DNA from: Phlegmacium glaucopus
Lineage: Eukaryota; Basidiomycota; Agaricomycetes; Agaricales; Cortinariaceae
Length of the DNA stretch: 64,000 nucleotides
Assembly: GCA_015039465.1 (NCBI GenBank)
Contig: MU130572.1
Span: 196,381 to 260,380, forward strand
Direction of reading: 5' to 3'
Shown here: piece after piece, positions 24,187 through 36,483 of the stretch
Numbering within the stretch: position 1 is the stretch's first letter
Layout of the letters: every line of letters starts with the position of its first letter
Notes under the pieces: generated by a model
What the model was told of the DNA's origin: nothing
Seen by the model: only the letters and a program-made list of their open reading frames with translations
The model's database searches: none
Translations under genes and position numbers: made by a program

Positions 24187-25668
24187 CTACATATGAGCAT
24201 AGCCAACCCAAATCTCAACAGGTGCCCCACCGGCCCCAATACGTCCTCCGATTTCTTCAAAATCGATCCCAGCTTGTGCTGCTATCTCCCACCAGGTCCT
24301 CTCCGCTGCATCTCTCTCCTTGTAACCTAATAATATAATAGGCGGTTTGGATCCTAATCTGACAAGACGAGATAGTGTTCGTGCAAGTGAAAGGAAAGAC
24401 GATGTGTTGTATGATACGTCTGCCATTCTGTGTTTATTTTTTTGAAGAGAATAAGAGATGGCCGTTGTAGTCAGCCGGTGAATTATCTATCTTAGACAAT
24501 AAGAACTAAAACTTACATAATAACGTTTAGATTTTCGACGTCTTGTACCTCCTTTGGAAGTTCTTCGTCGTCCCAGTCGAGTACTAACGCTTTTGGTGTT
24601 GTTGATGGACAGAAATGCGCATTAACTGAGATATTGCTCACTAGAAGCGGCATGGCTGAAGCTGAGAAGAGTTGTTAGACTATGAAAAGTTTCGGGATGT
24701 CATAGACTCACGGACGTCTGTTGTTAAAATACAATCCTTACCACCTTCTGAAGATTGGGGATTAAGTCCGGATCGTAGGACTCCCAGAACGACGGATACC
24801 ATTCCAATCCCTGCGCCTATCCAAGGAGTGAAAAAAAAGATTAGCCCTCTGATTGGACAATTTTTTTATTTAAAAGAAACAACTCACCCAGTTCCAAAAT
24901 ATTTCGCGGTTCATTCGAAAACAATGAATCGTGGAGATGTTGCAAACGTGTATTGTCTTGCGACCTTTGGGTAAAATTTTCCTTGAAATCAACCAACCAG
25001 GAACTCAACCCAATACCGCTATCCCATATTTTCTGAAAAGAACCTATACAGCATTAGAACTTTATCGGAACGCGTTGGCTTGCACTCACCTTGTCAAGAT
25101 CAAACGAAGTTTGCTCCGTAAACCTCAGAGAAGCCACACTACTATCGACGGATTCAATATCCTCTCCCGGGCCTCCTGCTCCCGTCAATCCATTCAAAGG
25201 AAGTAAATATATCCTATCAACTTTCTCTTGCTTGGAAGCATTTTTCGCTCCACGCGCACTAAAAAGAACAGGCATAGACATCACAGGAAACGGTAACGAT
25301 TTGCCTATCTCCTCAGAACTAAGATCAATTGCCTCAGGACGCGATCGACCATGAGATTGAGCGGTTCCAATTAAGATCAAACGCCAGCTTTGGCCTTCGC
25401 GTACACCAGGCGGAACTGGGACTGGGATTTCCTTGTAGGCGATGGATGGACGCCATGTGGTTAATTTGATAGGTTTGGTGGTGGTATTGGTAGAGATGGA
25501 TATGTGTGGTTGGGTTTGGGTTTGGAGTGACCAGGAAAAGTATAGGTCTTGAGAACTTTCGAAGGGTTCTGTACGGAGATCATTGGATATTTGAGGAGTT
25601 ATGGAGATGGTACCATAAGGAGGGGCTTGGAGAGGAGGCGGACGGAGGAAGGAGAGGTAGAAGAACAT
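24187..25668 (-). CDS. Methyltransf_16 family protein methyltransferase
   Basis: Seven-beta-strand SAM-dependent methyltransferase of the family that includes METTL21/METTL22-type protein-lysine methyltransferases. Starts MFFYLSFLRPPPLQ at 25668. After about 200 residues of less conserved sequence comes the exon with IWDSGIGLSSWL, then SAM motif I (ILELGAGIGMVSVVL) and TTDV, the post-motif VLDWDDEELP, and MADVSYNTSSF, equivalent to the family DVxYN motif. The tail has PPIILLGYKERDAAERTWW and ends EIWVGYAHM. All SAM-binding blocks are present. The protein substrate cannot be assigned. It lies 67 bp from a second member of the same family on the same strand. Confidence 0.85.
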
Positions 25669-25735
25669 TGATAACCCTGATTTATTTACATATGTAAAAT
25701 AAAGTAATCAATTTATGATGGTAACAGTAATATTT

Positions 25736-26780
25736 TTATGTTGTTTCTGCTAATGGTTTCCAGCCCATCCAAATTGCATAATGTTTCCCGAGGACTTCGT
25801 TAGGAACTCGCCAGACTTCCCATGCTGGGTTACTCAACCAAGTCTCCATGAACTCCCTCATCACATCCTCTGCACGCAACTCCGAGATAACCAGTGCCGT
25901 AGTCCTTCCCGGTATTGAAAGATAATCGATCGTGGTGACAAGGGAAGACAGCAAGGAAGGGTGATATATACAGTCCACTACCAGTAGAAGATCTACCGGC
26001 TCGAAATTGAAGGCTTTTGCTCGTTGAGATATAGGGGCAGACTCCAATGATTGCCAATCCAATTCTTCAACTGCTATGTTAGCGCCTGGTGATTTTGAGG
26101 ATATATTTGGCCATCCAGGAAAGTTCAATGTGACATTTTTCCGTATCAAAGATATCAGGGGCCCGATATCAGTTGCTGTGTATCGTCGCACGAGAGGCGC
26201 GAGAGCAATGCTCAACAAACCAGTGCCAGAGCTGTGATTTTGATCAAACTATCAGATGATGTGCGAGGGACAGAAAACGCCAAGGAGCGGACCCGAGCTC
26301 CAGGACATGTTGCGTCTCAAGAAGACGATTATTGAGAAGACCTTCAGTCGAATCTGAATAGTGTTGTTGGAGAATGAGTTGACCAACATCGACACTAAAA
26401 CGAATGTGAGTTTTTATTATTATGAGACGATTCTAGAAGCATACGAACCTAGCTTTCCATAAAACACTCCCAGTATCGCCCCTCCGAGTTCGTAGTGCAG
26501 TCTTATCTTGAAACAGTTCAATCTCAACGACCTTGTCGACAATCAAATCTTTGCGAGATTTTGACTTGACAACTTTGTTCAACTCGAATTTGATATCAAG
26601 GACGTCTCTATGGGAATCAACGTATCCTAATCCCCGAATAGATATATTTGCTTGCAATTCAGAGTACAGAATGAAGATCTAGTAACGTCAACGATGAATA
26701 CGATATGATAACAAGTAAATAAACGACGATACCTCTTCATCTGCTTCAGTAACATGTTCACAGCCTTGGGGTAATTGCAT
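25736..26780 (-). CDS. VCP-KMT/Efm6-like protein-lysine methyltransferase
   Basis: Second methyltransf_16 protein. It starts MQLPQGCEHVTEADEE at 26780. Exons then give ILYSELQANISIRGLGYVDS, a TGSVLWKA block (the VWxS/A signature), QHVLELGSGTGLLSIAL (SAM motif I) and TATDIGPLISLIRKN. Then come VEELDWQS and VDLLLVVDCIYHPSL (the DCxY/N motif) and a C-terminal HYAIWMGW. Length of about 300 residues and motif spacing resemble METTL21D/VCPKMT and yeast Efm6. Tandem placement with the preceding methyltransferase may reflect an old duplication, but sequences outside the SAM motifs differ greatly, so chance adjacency is equally possible. Confidence 0.82.
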
Positions 26781-26888
26781 CAACAAAGGGAGAGAAGATT
26801 GCCGAGGTCAGGCACGTGAGAGACAGATCTTATGCCATGAGACTGTTCTCCCTCGTCTCTTTATCTTTCCCAGCCACCTACTCCTTCC

Positions 26889-29548
26889 ATGACGGAGGAC
26901 GGTTACACTTCTTCGACGGCCTGGGACAGTGGCGACCAATCTGACCTTCACTCTTTCAGCGGCCAATTTCATGCCCGACCTTCTTTCAAGTCTCTAGACT
27001 CTGTAGACGAAACGTCATCCGTAAATGGTCATTTCACTTCAATCTCACCACAACCTCGTTCAAGTTCAGATTCTCGGAGCAAGTCGCCCACATCTCAGCC
27101 TTGGCGGGACACAGCTGCAGCTTTGTCGGACCGCCGTGAAGCTTTATCTACAATACACAGCGGGACACCGAGTCTTGTAGAACCAAGTTTTGATGAGAAT
27201 GTACTGCGGGCACTCTGCGAGCTCGATGTAAATTATTTAACATTTTATTTTCTGACATAACTTTCTGACTTGTGTCATCAGTGCGGCGTTCCCTTGCTTC
27301 TTGATCGAATCAAACAAAGCACGGTGTCTTGTAGAGTACGTTCCCATCAATGACTTGCGTCGACTACTTTTCCCAACCTTCGGTTTTCAGGAAGCATCAG
27401 TGTTCTTCAAAAAGAGAGCAGTCATCGAGGATGATTACGGGAAGCAGTTGCAGAAACTTGCTCGGACAACCTCTGAAATCTATGCATTAAATGATGGGAA
27501 AGCCGGGTACGCTTTTCACACATATGCCGATATGCTGTATCTAACTTCTACAAAGATCTTTCGTTTCTGCATGGCAGTCATCGTTGCGAGTCCATGAAAT
27601 GATGGCAGAGAACAGACTACGGTTTTCTCAGCGACTAAACGAGATGGGCGATGAGCTCAGCACTTTAGTGAAAGAGGTAGATAAGAACCGTAAACAAGTA
27701 CGTTACTCCCCCGATTCGATATATCATAGTCAATAATAATAATTTGTTCCAAAGACAAAAGATCTCGCCACTAGGTATGAACGAGCCCTGCAGGAATCTG
27801 AGGGCATCACGGAGAAGTTGAAAAACCGCTTGGATATTACCTCGGAAGAACTCGAGCGAGTACTCCTGCAAAAGGAAGGAGAATCTCTCAAGGACAATGT
27901 TGTCCATCAGAGCCGTTCAGGAGGCGCGGGGGGCAAACGTGTCATTGGCAAAGCAGTTGCCAAAGGTGGCCTTCTCCTCAAAGGAAAGAATCCTGGAAAT
28001 GTACCGATTGTCCGCCATTGTACTTGGTTGATCCCTGACTCATCTGATCCCTAGATTCAACGTCAAGAAGATGACATACGGTCACGGCTATCCACGGCGT
28101 CAGACCAGTATCGAAAGGCAGTCACCGACACACAGGCCACGAGACAGGAGTACTTCAATTTCCAACTTCCTCGAATATTGCGGGTATGTTGTGTATGTTG
28201 CGTTTCCATTATCCTCCATCTTATTCCCTGGTTTCAGGCCTTGAAAGAGTGTGCTGACGAAATTGATTTGGGAACGCAATACCACCTGACACGATATGCA
28301 TTTCTATTCGAAAGCATCGTTTTGAGCGATGGCTCCACCTTAGTTCCTCCAAACGAAGAAGGTATGTAGTGAACGTTCCTTCTCTGCAAATACTCCCATG
28401 AAATAAGAACGACAATAGGACTTGGGTTGAAAGCAACTATAGAAACGATTGACAACCGTAGTGACTTCAAGACATATATGCAGAATTATGCGTTTGCGCG
28501 GGGTTCAGCACCGCCTCGAGGCCCGCGTCGGGAGGGGCCTTATGACGAAGGCTTCGTAAGTCCCTTCCATTCGATAGCTCCATGACTAGCCCTTGACATA
28601 TTACTCCGCAGTTACCCCCTCTACCCACTTTCAACGATAAAACGAACCCACCTACTAATAATCAACCTACAAATGGCTCAAATGGTGTCTATGACAAAGG
28701 TCGACCGACGTTCGGCGTTAGCTTGGCGGAGCAGATGACTCGCGACAATGTTGAAGTTCCACCAATAATGCAGAAATGCTGTGAAGCTATCGAGAAATAT
28801 GGCATCCGGTCCCAAGGCATTTATCGGGTGAGCGGGACAACTAGCAAAGTCGCCAATTTGAAGCAGAAACTCGATAGAGGTCGGTTTTTTCGTTTATTTC
28901 TACAGGTCCTCATGGCTCAAATATCATTCTGTAATCATAGATCTGGAAGCGGTTGATCTTGATGCACCCGAATGGTCTAGTGATATTAATAATGTTGCCA
29001 GTGTCATGAAGATGTGGTTACGCGAGCTGCCTGAGCCTTTGATGACTCAGACTCTTCATCAAGGATTCATCGAAGCAGCGAGTGCGTGGTTCTATTATTC
29101 CTAAAAGCTTTTACTCAGGTCTTTTCATCCCGGACAGAGATAGAGAACGATAAACTACGGCATATCCGGCTACACGAACGCGTTAACGAGCTGCCTGATC
29201 CTAATTATGCGACATTGAAGTATTTCTTAGGTCACCTGCATAGGTAAGTTCTTCAACCCGACGGTATAATAATCTATTTTTTGACAATAGCAAATTAGGA
29301 TCAATCAAAATGCGGCGGAGAATTCCATGTCAATGCAGAACCTTGCCATAGTGTTTGGCCCCACTCTATTTGGCCAACATGCACCCGTGAATGGTCAAGG
29401 TGGTGTCATTGCCGATACACCTTTTCAAAACCAGGTCCCTATCATATCCTTGATTCTCAAATTGAATTTCTAATCGTGTTGAATCCTCCAGGCAATAGAA
29501 ACTATTCTCAATCATTACACGGATATCTTTATCGATGAATCAGAATGA
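26889..29548 (+). CDS. F-BAR and RhoGAP domain protein (Rgd1-like)
   Basis: Predicted Rho GTPase-activating protein that binds curved membrane at sites of polarised growth. N-terminus is Ser-rich (MTEDGYTSSTAWDSGDQ). The F-BAR domain follows with CELDCGVPLLLDRIK, SVFFKKRAVIEDDYGKQLQK, the helical coiled region and KECADEIDLGTQYHLTRYAF. A linker rich in Pro/Asn leads to FGVSLAEQMTRDNVEVPPIM, then the RhoGAP core: GIYRVSGTTSKV with the arginine finger, MWLRELPEPLMT, and LAIVFGPTLFG. It ends YTDIFIDESE. Domain order and length (about 690 residues) match yeast Rgd1. The start codons of this gene and the methyltransferase gene are 108 bp apart, facing away. Confidence 0.92.
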
Positions 29549-29852
29549 TTTCAGTCTTTTTCTTCCAATAACTACCACGATGCGTCGTGGTTTTCTTTTT
29601 CCTATTCTATCCTACCCTTGGCATTACTCGGTATGTATACCCCCTCGCACTTTTTGTCGCTTTGTGGAAATTTTCTATTTAACTCTGCGCATGCTTCGGT
29701 CAAGGACGCTTTTTTGCTGGTTGGTCAACCTTCTTTCTTATTCATCCAGCTTCACCTCTTCCCTCTTCATTAAATCGATAATATCCAATATGTATCTACT
29801 ATCTCCAATTTGTAATGACTTCTTTCGCAAGGTGTTTCTATCGTAGTTGTAT
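29549..29852. other. RhoGAP 3' flank
   Basis: T-rich 3' flank of the RhoGAP gene, up to the edge of MITE B. Nothing else recognised. Confidence 0.5.
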
Positions 29853-30135
29853 TACAGCTACATGCAAAAACCTAGGAACCCCTCGAAATTTCAGCTCATG
29901 CGCCAATGTTTATATAAACAACCGTTTTTGGTATCCTAACATGCTAAAAGTCCTGTTTCGGTAGTGATGGAGGGAGCTTGGGGCGGTTGAAGGGTTCTAG
30001 TGCCCTAACTCCACAACATGTGTCATTATGCTTGGAGACAACGCGCGTTCAAGCTACCAAAAGTAGGTTGTTTGTACAAACAGAGGCGCACAAACTGATT
30101 TTCGAGGGGTTCCTAGGTTTTTGCATGTAGCTGTA
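29853..30135. mobile_element. Tc1/mariner-type MITE B
   Basis: 283-bp element between TA dinucleotides, 304 bp past the RhoGAP stop codon. Ends read TA-CAGCTACATGCAAAAACC and the exact reverse complement at 30131. The terminal inverted repeats are near-perfect for about 38 bp (through CCTAGGAACCCCTCGAAA) and continue imperfectly to GTTTGTACAAAC. No coding capacity. Internal blocks (GTGCGCC, TGTTTGTACAAACA, TTGAACGCG) match element C at 50095, so they are one family. Confidence 0.9.
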
Positions 30136-31056
30136 ATTTATTTTTTTCTCTTTTGCTATCTCAACTTTCTGGTGTTTGATACAATATGGATAACAATTTG
30201 GACAACAAAACAATGGAGAATTTAAGTTTATCAGGAAATGAAAAGATGCATGATCTGTCATGATAAGGAATCAATCAATCACTTGGCTGAATGATTCAAT
30301 CAACCAGGGTCAGCTTACAAAATTATTTTTTTCCCCAAATGGGACAAGACACAGTGGATCGCCAACAGATATTTGATGTGTCTCCTCCTGACTGAAGGGA
30401 AGTTAGAGGAGTGTTAGAGATAAGGTCAGGCGTTGATATTTTGCTTAGGTTAAGAGGTTAGGTCATGATCTAATTTTCTTTCGGCAGCAACAGTTTTCCG
30501 ATTCAACGGTCGCGGTACAGTACTTCTCATGGAAGTATTTTTGTGAATAAAATAGCGTCAGCGGCGTCTGCCGCTAGTCTTTTTTTTTTTTCGAGAAGAA
30601 ACCTATTATCGGAGCCTCTTAATCCCCAACGATAGACAATCCGAAAATTTATGTGGTACTTTGACAACCATGTCATAGCCAAAATTGAAGTTTACACAAA
30701 TGTATATAATGTTCTACCGAAATTCGATGATGTAAAAATGTTATGTTACTATAGGAAACATGAAGACGAACTGTCGGGTTCTAAGAACTCGAATTCCTGG
30801 AAAAAGGGGCTACTATCTAAATTAATAGTCCTGTTGATCGCTACAAATTTAGAACGGAGTATCTTAGTAAGATTCTCTGGCACTTTGGTCACTCGATGAG
30901 TTATACCGTAATATTTGAACATGCATAAGGATAGATAGATAGCTTGCACTTGATTCTTCCGGGGTTTTAAAGAAGAAAGAAAAATTTCGTTACTAATTTG
31001 ATTTTTTTTTTTAAAAAAAAAATCTTTGAAATTATCACACCTTTTGCAGTCAATGA
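30136..31056. other. Intergenic, no gene recognised
   Basis: About 920 bp between MITE B and the F-box gene. It has low-complexity A/T runs (30581-30592, 31000-31024) and a small GC-rich hairpin AGCGGCGTCTGCCGCT near 30557. Open frames here lack coding character. Confidence 0.45.
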
Positions 31057-32239
31057 TCAAAGTCTTTTTAACACCAACGTCCAGGAATGATCCAGATTTA
31101 TAATCCATTCCATCTGTGAAGGGAATATGATACGCTTCAATGTTGGACAAACTTGATGCCATTCGATACACAGGGCGAGTTCTTCAAAAGATTTTCCCAC
31201 ACCATCAACACTGGTTGGTGATAGGTCGAGGAAAGCGAGCTTAGAAAATGCCCTTAAAACGGAAGACAATCCAGCCAAAATCCTCTAATCATATTCCAAT
31301 AGTCAGAAAAACAGGTCGCGCCACAAAAAAAAGCAGGAGATAGGAAGACATCTCCGTGGTACTCACAATGCCTGAAAATGAATAGTGTAGGGTATGACGA
31401 AGTGCAAGCCTTAGGCGCAGGCTCTCTACTGTGGGCAAGTGGGTTGATACATTTCGTAGGAGGATGGGTCGAATTGACATGGCTGACAAGTCCAAACACC
31501 GGAGAGGTAGGGTTGTATAGGTCATACGAGGAAGATTGTCCCGATTGACGTCGGAATCCTCCCCGATGAGGGAAAGGTATTGTACCGGACGTCCAGGTAA
31601 AATTGATGCAGCAGCGTCGGCAGAACCGCGGAAAGAAGTGAGCAAGGGTAATGCCTCAAGGGGGAGGTATTCCACGCCTGCATGCAAGTCGGATAATTTT
31701 AAATAACGTAAAATGGGCAGAGATGCCAAGAACGAGCCGAGAATGCTGGTGTAGGGCGAATCGCCTTTTGTCCGTTCGGCGCTTAATGAACAGGACCGGA
31801 GATGGGGGAAATGGCAGTTGCGGATTATTCGTTCGAGGGCATGGATGGGTGTAGCGCCTTGTGTGGTGACATGATTGGCCGGGCCGAGAGAAAGTTCGAG
31901 GGATTCCAGAGCGACAAAGAGGGGAACGACTTGGCCCAAAAGTTCGCAGGTATTTACTAGATAATGTGGGGCTGGTGTAGACACATCCGCCTGCCATCGA
32001 ATATGTAATTTTCGGGTCGTATTGACGAGATGCGGTCGACGGCGCATGGCTTCGCACCACCAAATTGTCCTCAAAGGATAGGGTGAAGATTCTGATAACG
32101 AATCTATGATGCAAATGGATGAGTAGAGTATACGTTCAGCCACAGCATTGAAGCGGAAAGAAACACTTGCGACTCTGGCAAGTGTGGAGGATGGTAGTTC
32201 ATTAAAGATGGCAGAGAGTAATTCGTTAGGGAGAGCCAT
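31057..32239 (-). CDS. F-box-like domain protein
   Basis: Starts MALPNELLSAIFNELP, a typical F-box helix found in many basidiomycete F-box-like proteins, followed by STLARVASVSFRFNAVAE. The remainder (about 340 residues) has loosely repeated leucine-rich segments (PILRYLKLSDLHAG, YTTLPLRCLDLSAMS, PTVESLRLRLALRH, KLAFLDLSPTSVDG) consistent with irregular LRRs for substrate binding. One intron at about 31373-31290 joins FSGI to RILAGLSSVL. It would recruit targets to an SCF ubiquitin ligase. The ATG at 32239 is chosen because the F-box begins there; an in-frame ATG 24 codons upstream is also possible. These genes are often expanded families in mushrooms. Confidence 0.75.
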
Positions 32240-32506
32240 GAACAAGATTTGTAAAAATGACAGGCAATATAGCCCAGTAATATACTCAAACTGCGCACGC
32301 CTCGGTACCAAAAGCCTCCAGCGGCGAAACCACGGAAATTTATGAAGCGTGCAACTCGGATACCGGAAGATCGACGGAGGATTAGACCCCCTAGACTCAA
32401 GTAGATAAACATATGGGGATAACGCGAGAAGGAAAATCCTAAAGACTGGGGAAATGCAATAAATTACAATATATATGTAGTTACAGGTAAGAGAAATATA
32501 CGAAAT

Positions 32507-32984
<478 letters not shown>

Positions 32985-33288
32985 GTTAATATAAGATTGT
33001 TAAGAGGGTGTTGGTCAAAAGTGTGGTGATGGTAGTGCGGTGGTGGCGAGAGGCAAGAACGCTATTATGGCAGATGACAACACCTGGGGCTTGGTTATAT
33101 AAGGGCGCATGTGGCTGTGCTACTTTTCCGTTTGTTGATCAACTGCAGGTGCAGAAGATCACGTGAATGACGCGGTCGCGTTTGTATATATAGATGCCTC
33201 TTTTGGTCAATAGCCTCCATCGTTTGCCTTCAACTACTACCACCACTACCATCTCCACCAACCATCAACTGCATAACCTCTAATATCA
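32985..33288. promoter_or_regulatory. Bidirectional H4/H3 promoter
   Basis: The 304 bp between the divergent histone genes has two TATA-like elements: TATATAA on the minus strand at 33096-33102, about 112 nt before H4, and TATATATA at 33185-33192, about 97 nt before H3. Between them is a GC-rich block with GATCACGTGA and ACGCGGTCGCG near 33159-33180, candidate activator sites for S-phase co-expression. Roles are inferred from the arrangement. Confidence 0.6.
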
Positions 33289-33818
33289 ATGGCTCGTACT
33301 AAGCAAACTGCTCGCAAGTCTACTGGTGGCAAGGCGCCCCGTAAACAACTAGCAGCCAAATCTGCCAAGTCGTCGGCTCGTAAAACTGCAGTGAGTATTT
33401 TGACTTGTCTTCTCTGTTTCTCTGCTTAAGCTTTCATATAGGCCGCCGCTGGTGGTGTGAAGAAGCCCCATCGTTTCAGGCCCGGAACTGTGGCTCTTCG
33501 TGAAATTCGTCGTTACCAAAAGTCGACAGAGTTGCTTATTCGCAAACTCCCTTTCCAACGACTTGTTCGTGAAATTGCTCAAGACTTCAAAGTACGTCTT
33601 CATTCTGACTCATACTAAACAATTGACTCATTACTTGTCCTTTTTAGACTGATCTCCGCTTCCAATCGTCGGCCGTCATGGCTCTACAGGAAGCTGCTGA
33701 GGCATACCTTGTCTCATTGTTCGAGGATACCAACTTGGCTGCCATCCATGCCAAGCGTGTAACAATCCAACCTAAGGATCTTGCCCTTGCTCGTAGACTA
33801 CGTGGCGAACGGTCATAG
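33289..33818 (+). CDS. H3: Histone H3 with unusual N-terminal tail
   Basis: Core nucleosome histone. Three exons start [20 protein letters not shown] and end [10 protein letters not shown]; the globular domain ([40 protein letters not shown]) is canonical. Introns are at about 33391-33441 and 33592-33647. The tail differs from the usual one: after K23 it reads [20 protein letters not shown], whereas canonical H3 has AARKSAPATGGVKKPH, so there are about four extra residues before the first glycine pair. The extra residues lie inside exon 1, so they are not simply a splice-site misread. K4, K9, K14, K18 and K23 are kept. It is likely the main or a major H3, given pairing with H4. Confidence 0.95.
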
Positions 33819-34361
33819 AGGAGTTTATTTACTTGCTATCTCGGTCTTTATTCTATCACTGTACCTGTATTGTATTATCCTATTTATCTCATTTTTCCTC
33901 TACTCTTTATAACATCCATCGTTTGATTATAAGACTTGCAATTGAGCCGGCCTTTGACCTAACCCAGTGGGTCCTATTGCTAAGTAACATATTGTTCTAA
34001 CTTGTTTTTTTTCCAGGTTGCTGTCATGTGCTCGTAACTAATTATGGTGATTGTTTACCCGAATGGGGAAATCAATAGGAGTCTTTTATTCCAAGTCCCG
34101 CAACTCGTTCTTAGACTGGTCTAGTCTTTGGCGGAACCAGTCACCTCCGCAATGATATATAAACCGTAAATTCAGTCCAGATCCTTAGCTTTCGTTTTAC
34201 TTGAACATTTCATCATCTACTCGCAGGTCGAGCCCAGTTCCACCCCTTCAACCTATTATTCTGTATCTCGTTCTGCTGGATCACTTCACTTTTTTTCAAA
34301 CAAAACCTCGAGGATCTTTTCGATTTTACTTTCATTTATATTAATTCATTTATTCACTGAT
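33819..34361. other. H3 3' flank and protease promoter
   Basis: About 540 bp. A TATATAAA box at 34156-34163 lies some 200 nt before the protease start. No other feature recognised. Confidence 0.5.
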
Positions 34362-36256
34362 ATGCTCTCTTCTCCCGTATCTGCAGTTATTTTACTCTGC
34401 CTATCGGTACAGACCTCAGCGGCACCTCAAAGTGGTACAGGACAGACCATGGCCCTCAAGAAACGAGCTCCCTCTCCTAAAACGATGGATGACTGGGGTA
34501 TTTGGGCGAAGAATAATAGACAAGGCCTGGAGGCCAAGTACGGCGATGATCCACTCCATAAGCGTGCTACTGGTACTAACCTGTGAGGGAAATTTCTGAA
34601 GACTTCACCAACTGACTATCTGATAACTTCTCTCCTTTACAGTATGACGAATCAGAACGGTGACTCGAGGTAGGCGACGTTTGCAGCCTAGGTTTAGTGA
34701 TTACTTTACTCATATTTCGATGGTCTAGTTACTTCGGCTCCCTAGCCATAGGCACGCCACCGAAGTCTTACAGTGTCATTCTTGATACCGGCTCAGCGTA
34801 CGTTTTCGTTCCCATAACTCCTATAATTTCTCTTACCCCTTTAATTCCAGCGACCTTTGGGTCGCGGATTCGCTGTGTACCACTGGGTGTTCATCAGTCC
34901 CTACCTTCGATTCTAGCGCCTCTTCCACCTTCCAGAATCAAAGTGCTCCATTCAGCATCACCTACGGCAGTGGCCAAGCGGCTGGATCACTAGGAGGAGA
35001 CGTTATTCAAATGGCTGGATACTCCGTTCCGAATCAAATATTCGCCGTCTGCAACCAAGTTTCACCGGGTCTCTTGGCGAAACCGGTTTCTGGGTTGTTG
35101 GGTCTGGCTTTCCAAACTATTGCATCCTCGCGAGCGATGCCTTTGTGGCAGACGCTCGTTTCGGGCGGTGCATGGGACAGCCCGTTGATGAGCTTCCATC
35201 TTACACGGTTGATAGGATAAATCTATGCAACTGGAAGCCTTTTTCTGACTTTTTGTTTTCTATGTCAGTTATATCAATTCAACTTCTATTTTGGCTGAAG
35301 AACCTGGAGGCTCATTCTCGATGGGTAATTGATTTATCTAATTCATAAACCATATATCCTGCAATTGAATTTATTCCTTATTCAGGTTTCACAAACTCCA
35401 GTCTTTATACGGGCGACATTGAATATATCAACATGCCAGTCCAAGGCTCATATTGGATCCTACCAGTGACCTGCATGTCCTAATACTTTTTTCGGTAGAA
35501 TTAAAATTTTCAATCCATTTTTTCTTTCTAGCGATAAACGTCCAAGGCACCTCGATACGTTTACCATCTGGTCAATCATCCTACGCTGCCATCGACACGG
35601 GAACAACACTCGTTGGCGGTCCACCCCAGTATATTTCAGAAATCTTTGCTCAAATTCCAGGATCGAGTCCTGGAACTGGCGATTTCCAAAATTACTACAC
35701 TTATCGTGCGTGTTAATCTTTTCTTGTTTACCGCTCATTTGTTATGTCAATATGTCAACCGGGTTATTAGCTTGCAACACGACAGTCAACGTCCAGATGT
35801 CCTTTGGCGGCAAGAATTGGACGATCAGCCCAGCAGATTTCCAACTCTCCAAGTTGACGAGGACGCAATGTCTTGGGGCTTTTTTTGAACTAACCACAGG
35901 TAGCTCAGCGCCTTCCTGGATTGTTGGTGATACCTTCCTTGTATATCTAATTTTCCCATCATACTAAAAAGCACCAAACTGATCGAGTCCCCACCTGTTC
36001 ATAGAAAAATGTTTACTCTGTGTTCCGCTATGACCCACTTTCTATCGGATTTGCTCAACTTTCCGATACAGCTTTGGCTGAGAACGGTTCAGACGGGGAA
36101 GCTCCTACACCTACCATCGGTTCTGCCGCAGCGACTGTTTCTGCAACTGCCCCTCGAAGCAATCCAACAAAACTTAGAAATCATGCTTCAGCTCAAACTC
36201 TCATTCCTATGGCGGCAATCTGGACTGCAAGTGTTGCTGCTGGATACATGCTTTAG
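34362..36256 (+). CDS. Pepsin-like (A1) aspartic protease, secreted or GPI-anchored
   Basis: Extracellular aspartic endopeptidase. The first exon starts MLSSPVSAVILLCLSVQTSA, a clear signal peptide, followed by a propeptide with a dibasic site (HKRATG). Mature part: YFGSLAIGTPPKSY, first catalytic motif LDTGSA followed after an intron by DLWV, the flap-like FSITYGSGQAAGSLGGD, then the second catalytic motif AAIDTGTTLVGGP, WTISPADFQLS and SWIVGDTFLKNVYSVFRYD. The C-terminus has a Ser/Thr/Ala-rich stretch and a final hydrophobic segment (AAIWTASVAAGYML), which suggests GPI attachment. Several short introns are present. Both catalytic aspartates are intact, so it should be active. Confidence 0.9.
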
Positions 36257-36483
36257 CCCTTGCTATCTGTGCTATTAAGTCTGCGGTTGATATAGACTCG
36301 AATGGGTCTCCGCTGTTGTGGTATATATGTTACTGTATTACATGTGATGTGGTTTGGTTTGATGTTAACAAAAGTTTGGTATGCGTCATATACCCGTGAA
36401 GCAGCTAGAAGCAGGATCCAACCTTCCCGAGAAGATTTCAAATTCACCGAGTCCGAAGATCGGTGTTGAACACATGCATTAGC

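Noticed and set aside
30749..31171. 140-codon open frame on the minus strand
   Set aside because: It overlaps the last exon of the F-box gene in another frame and has low-complexity K/F/N-rich content.
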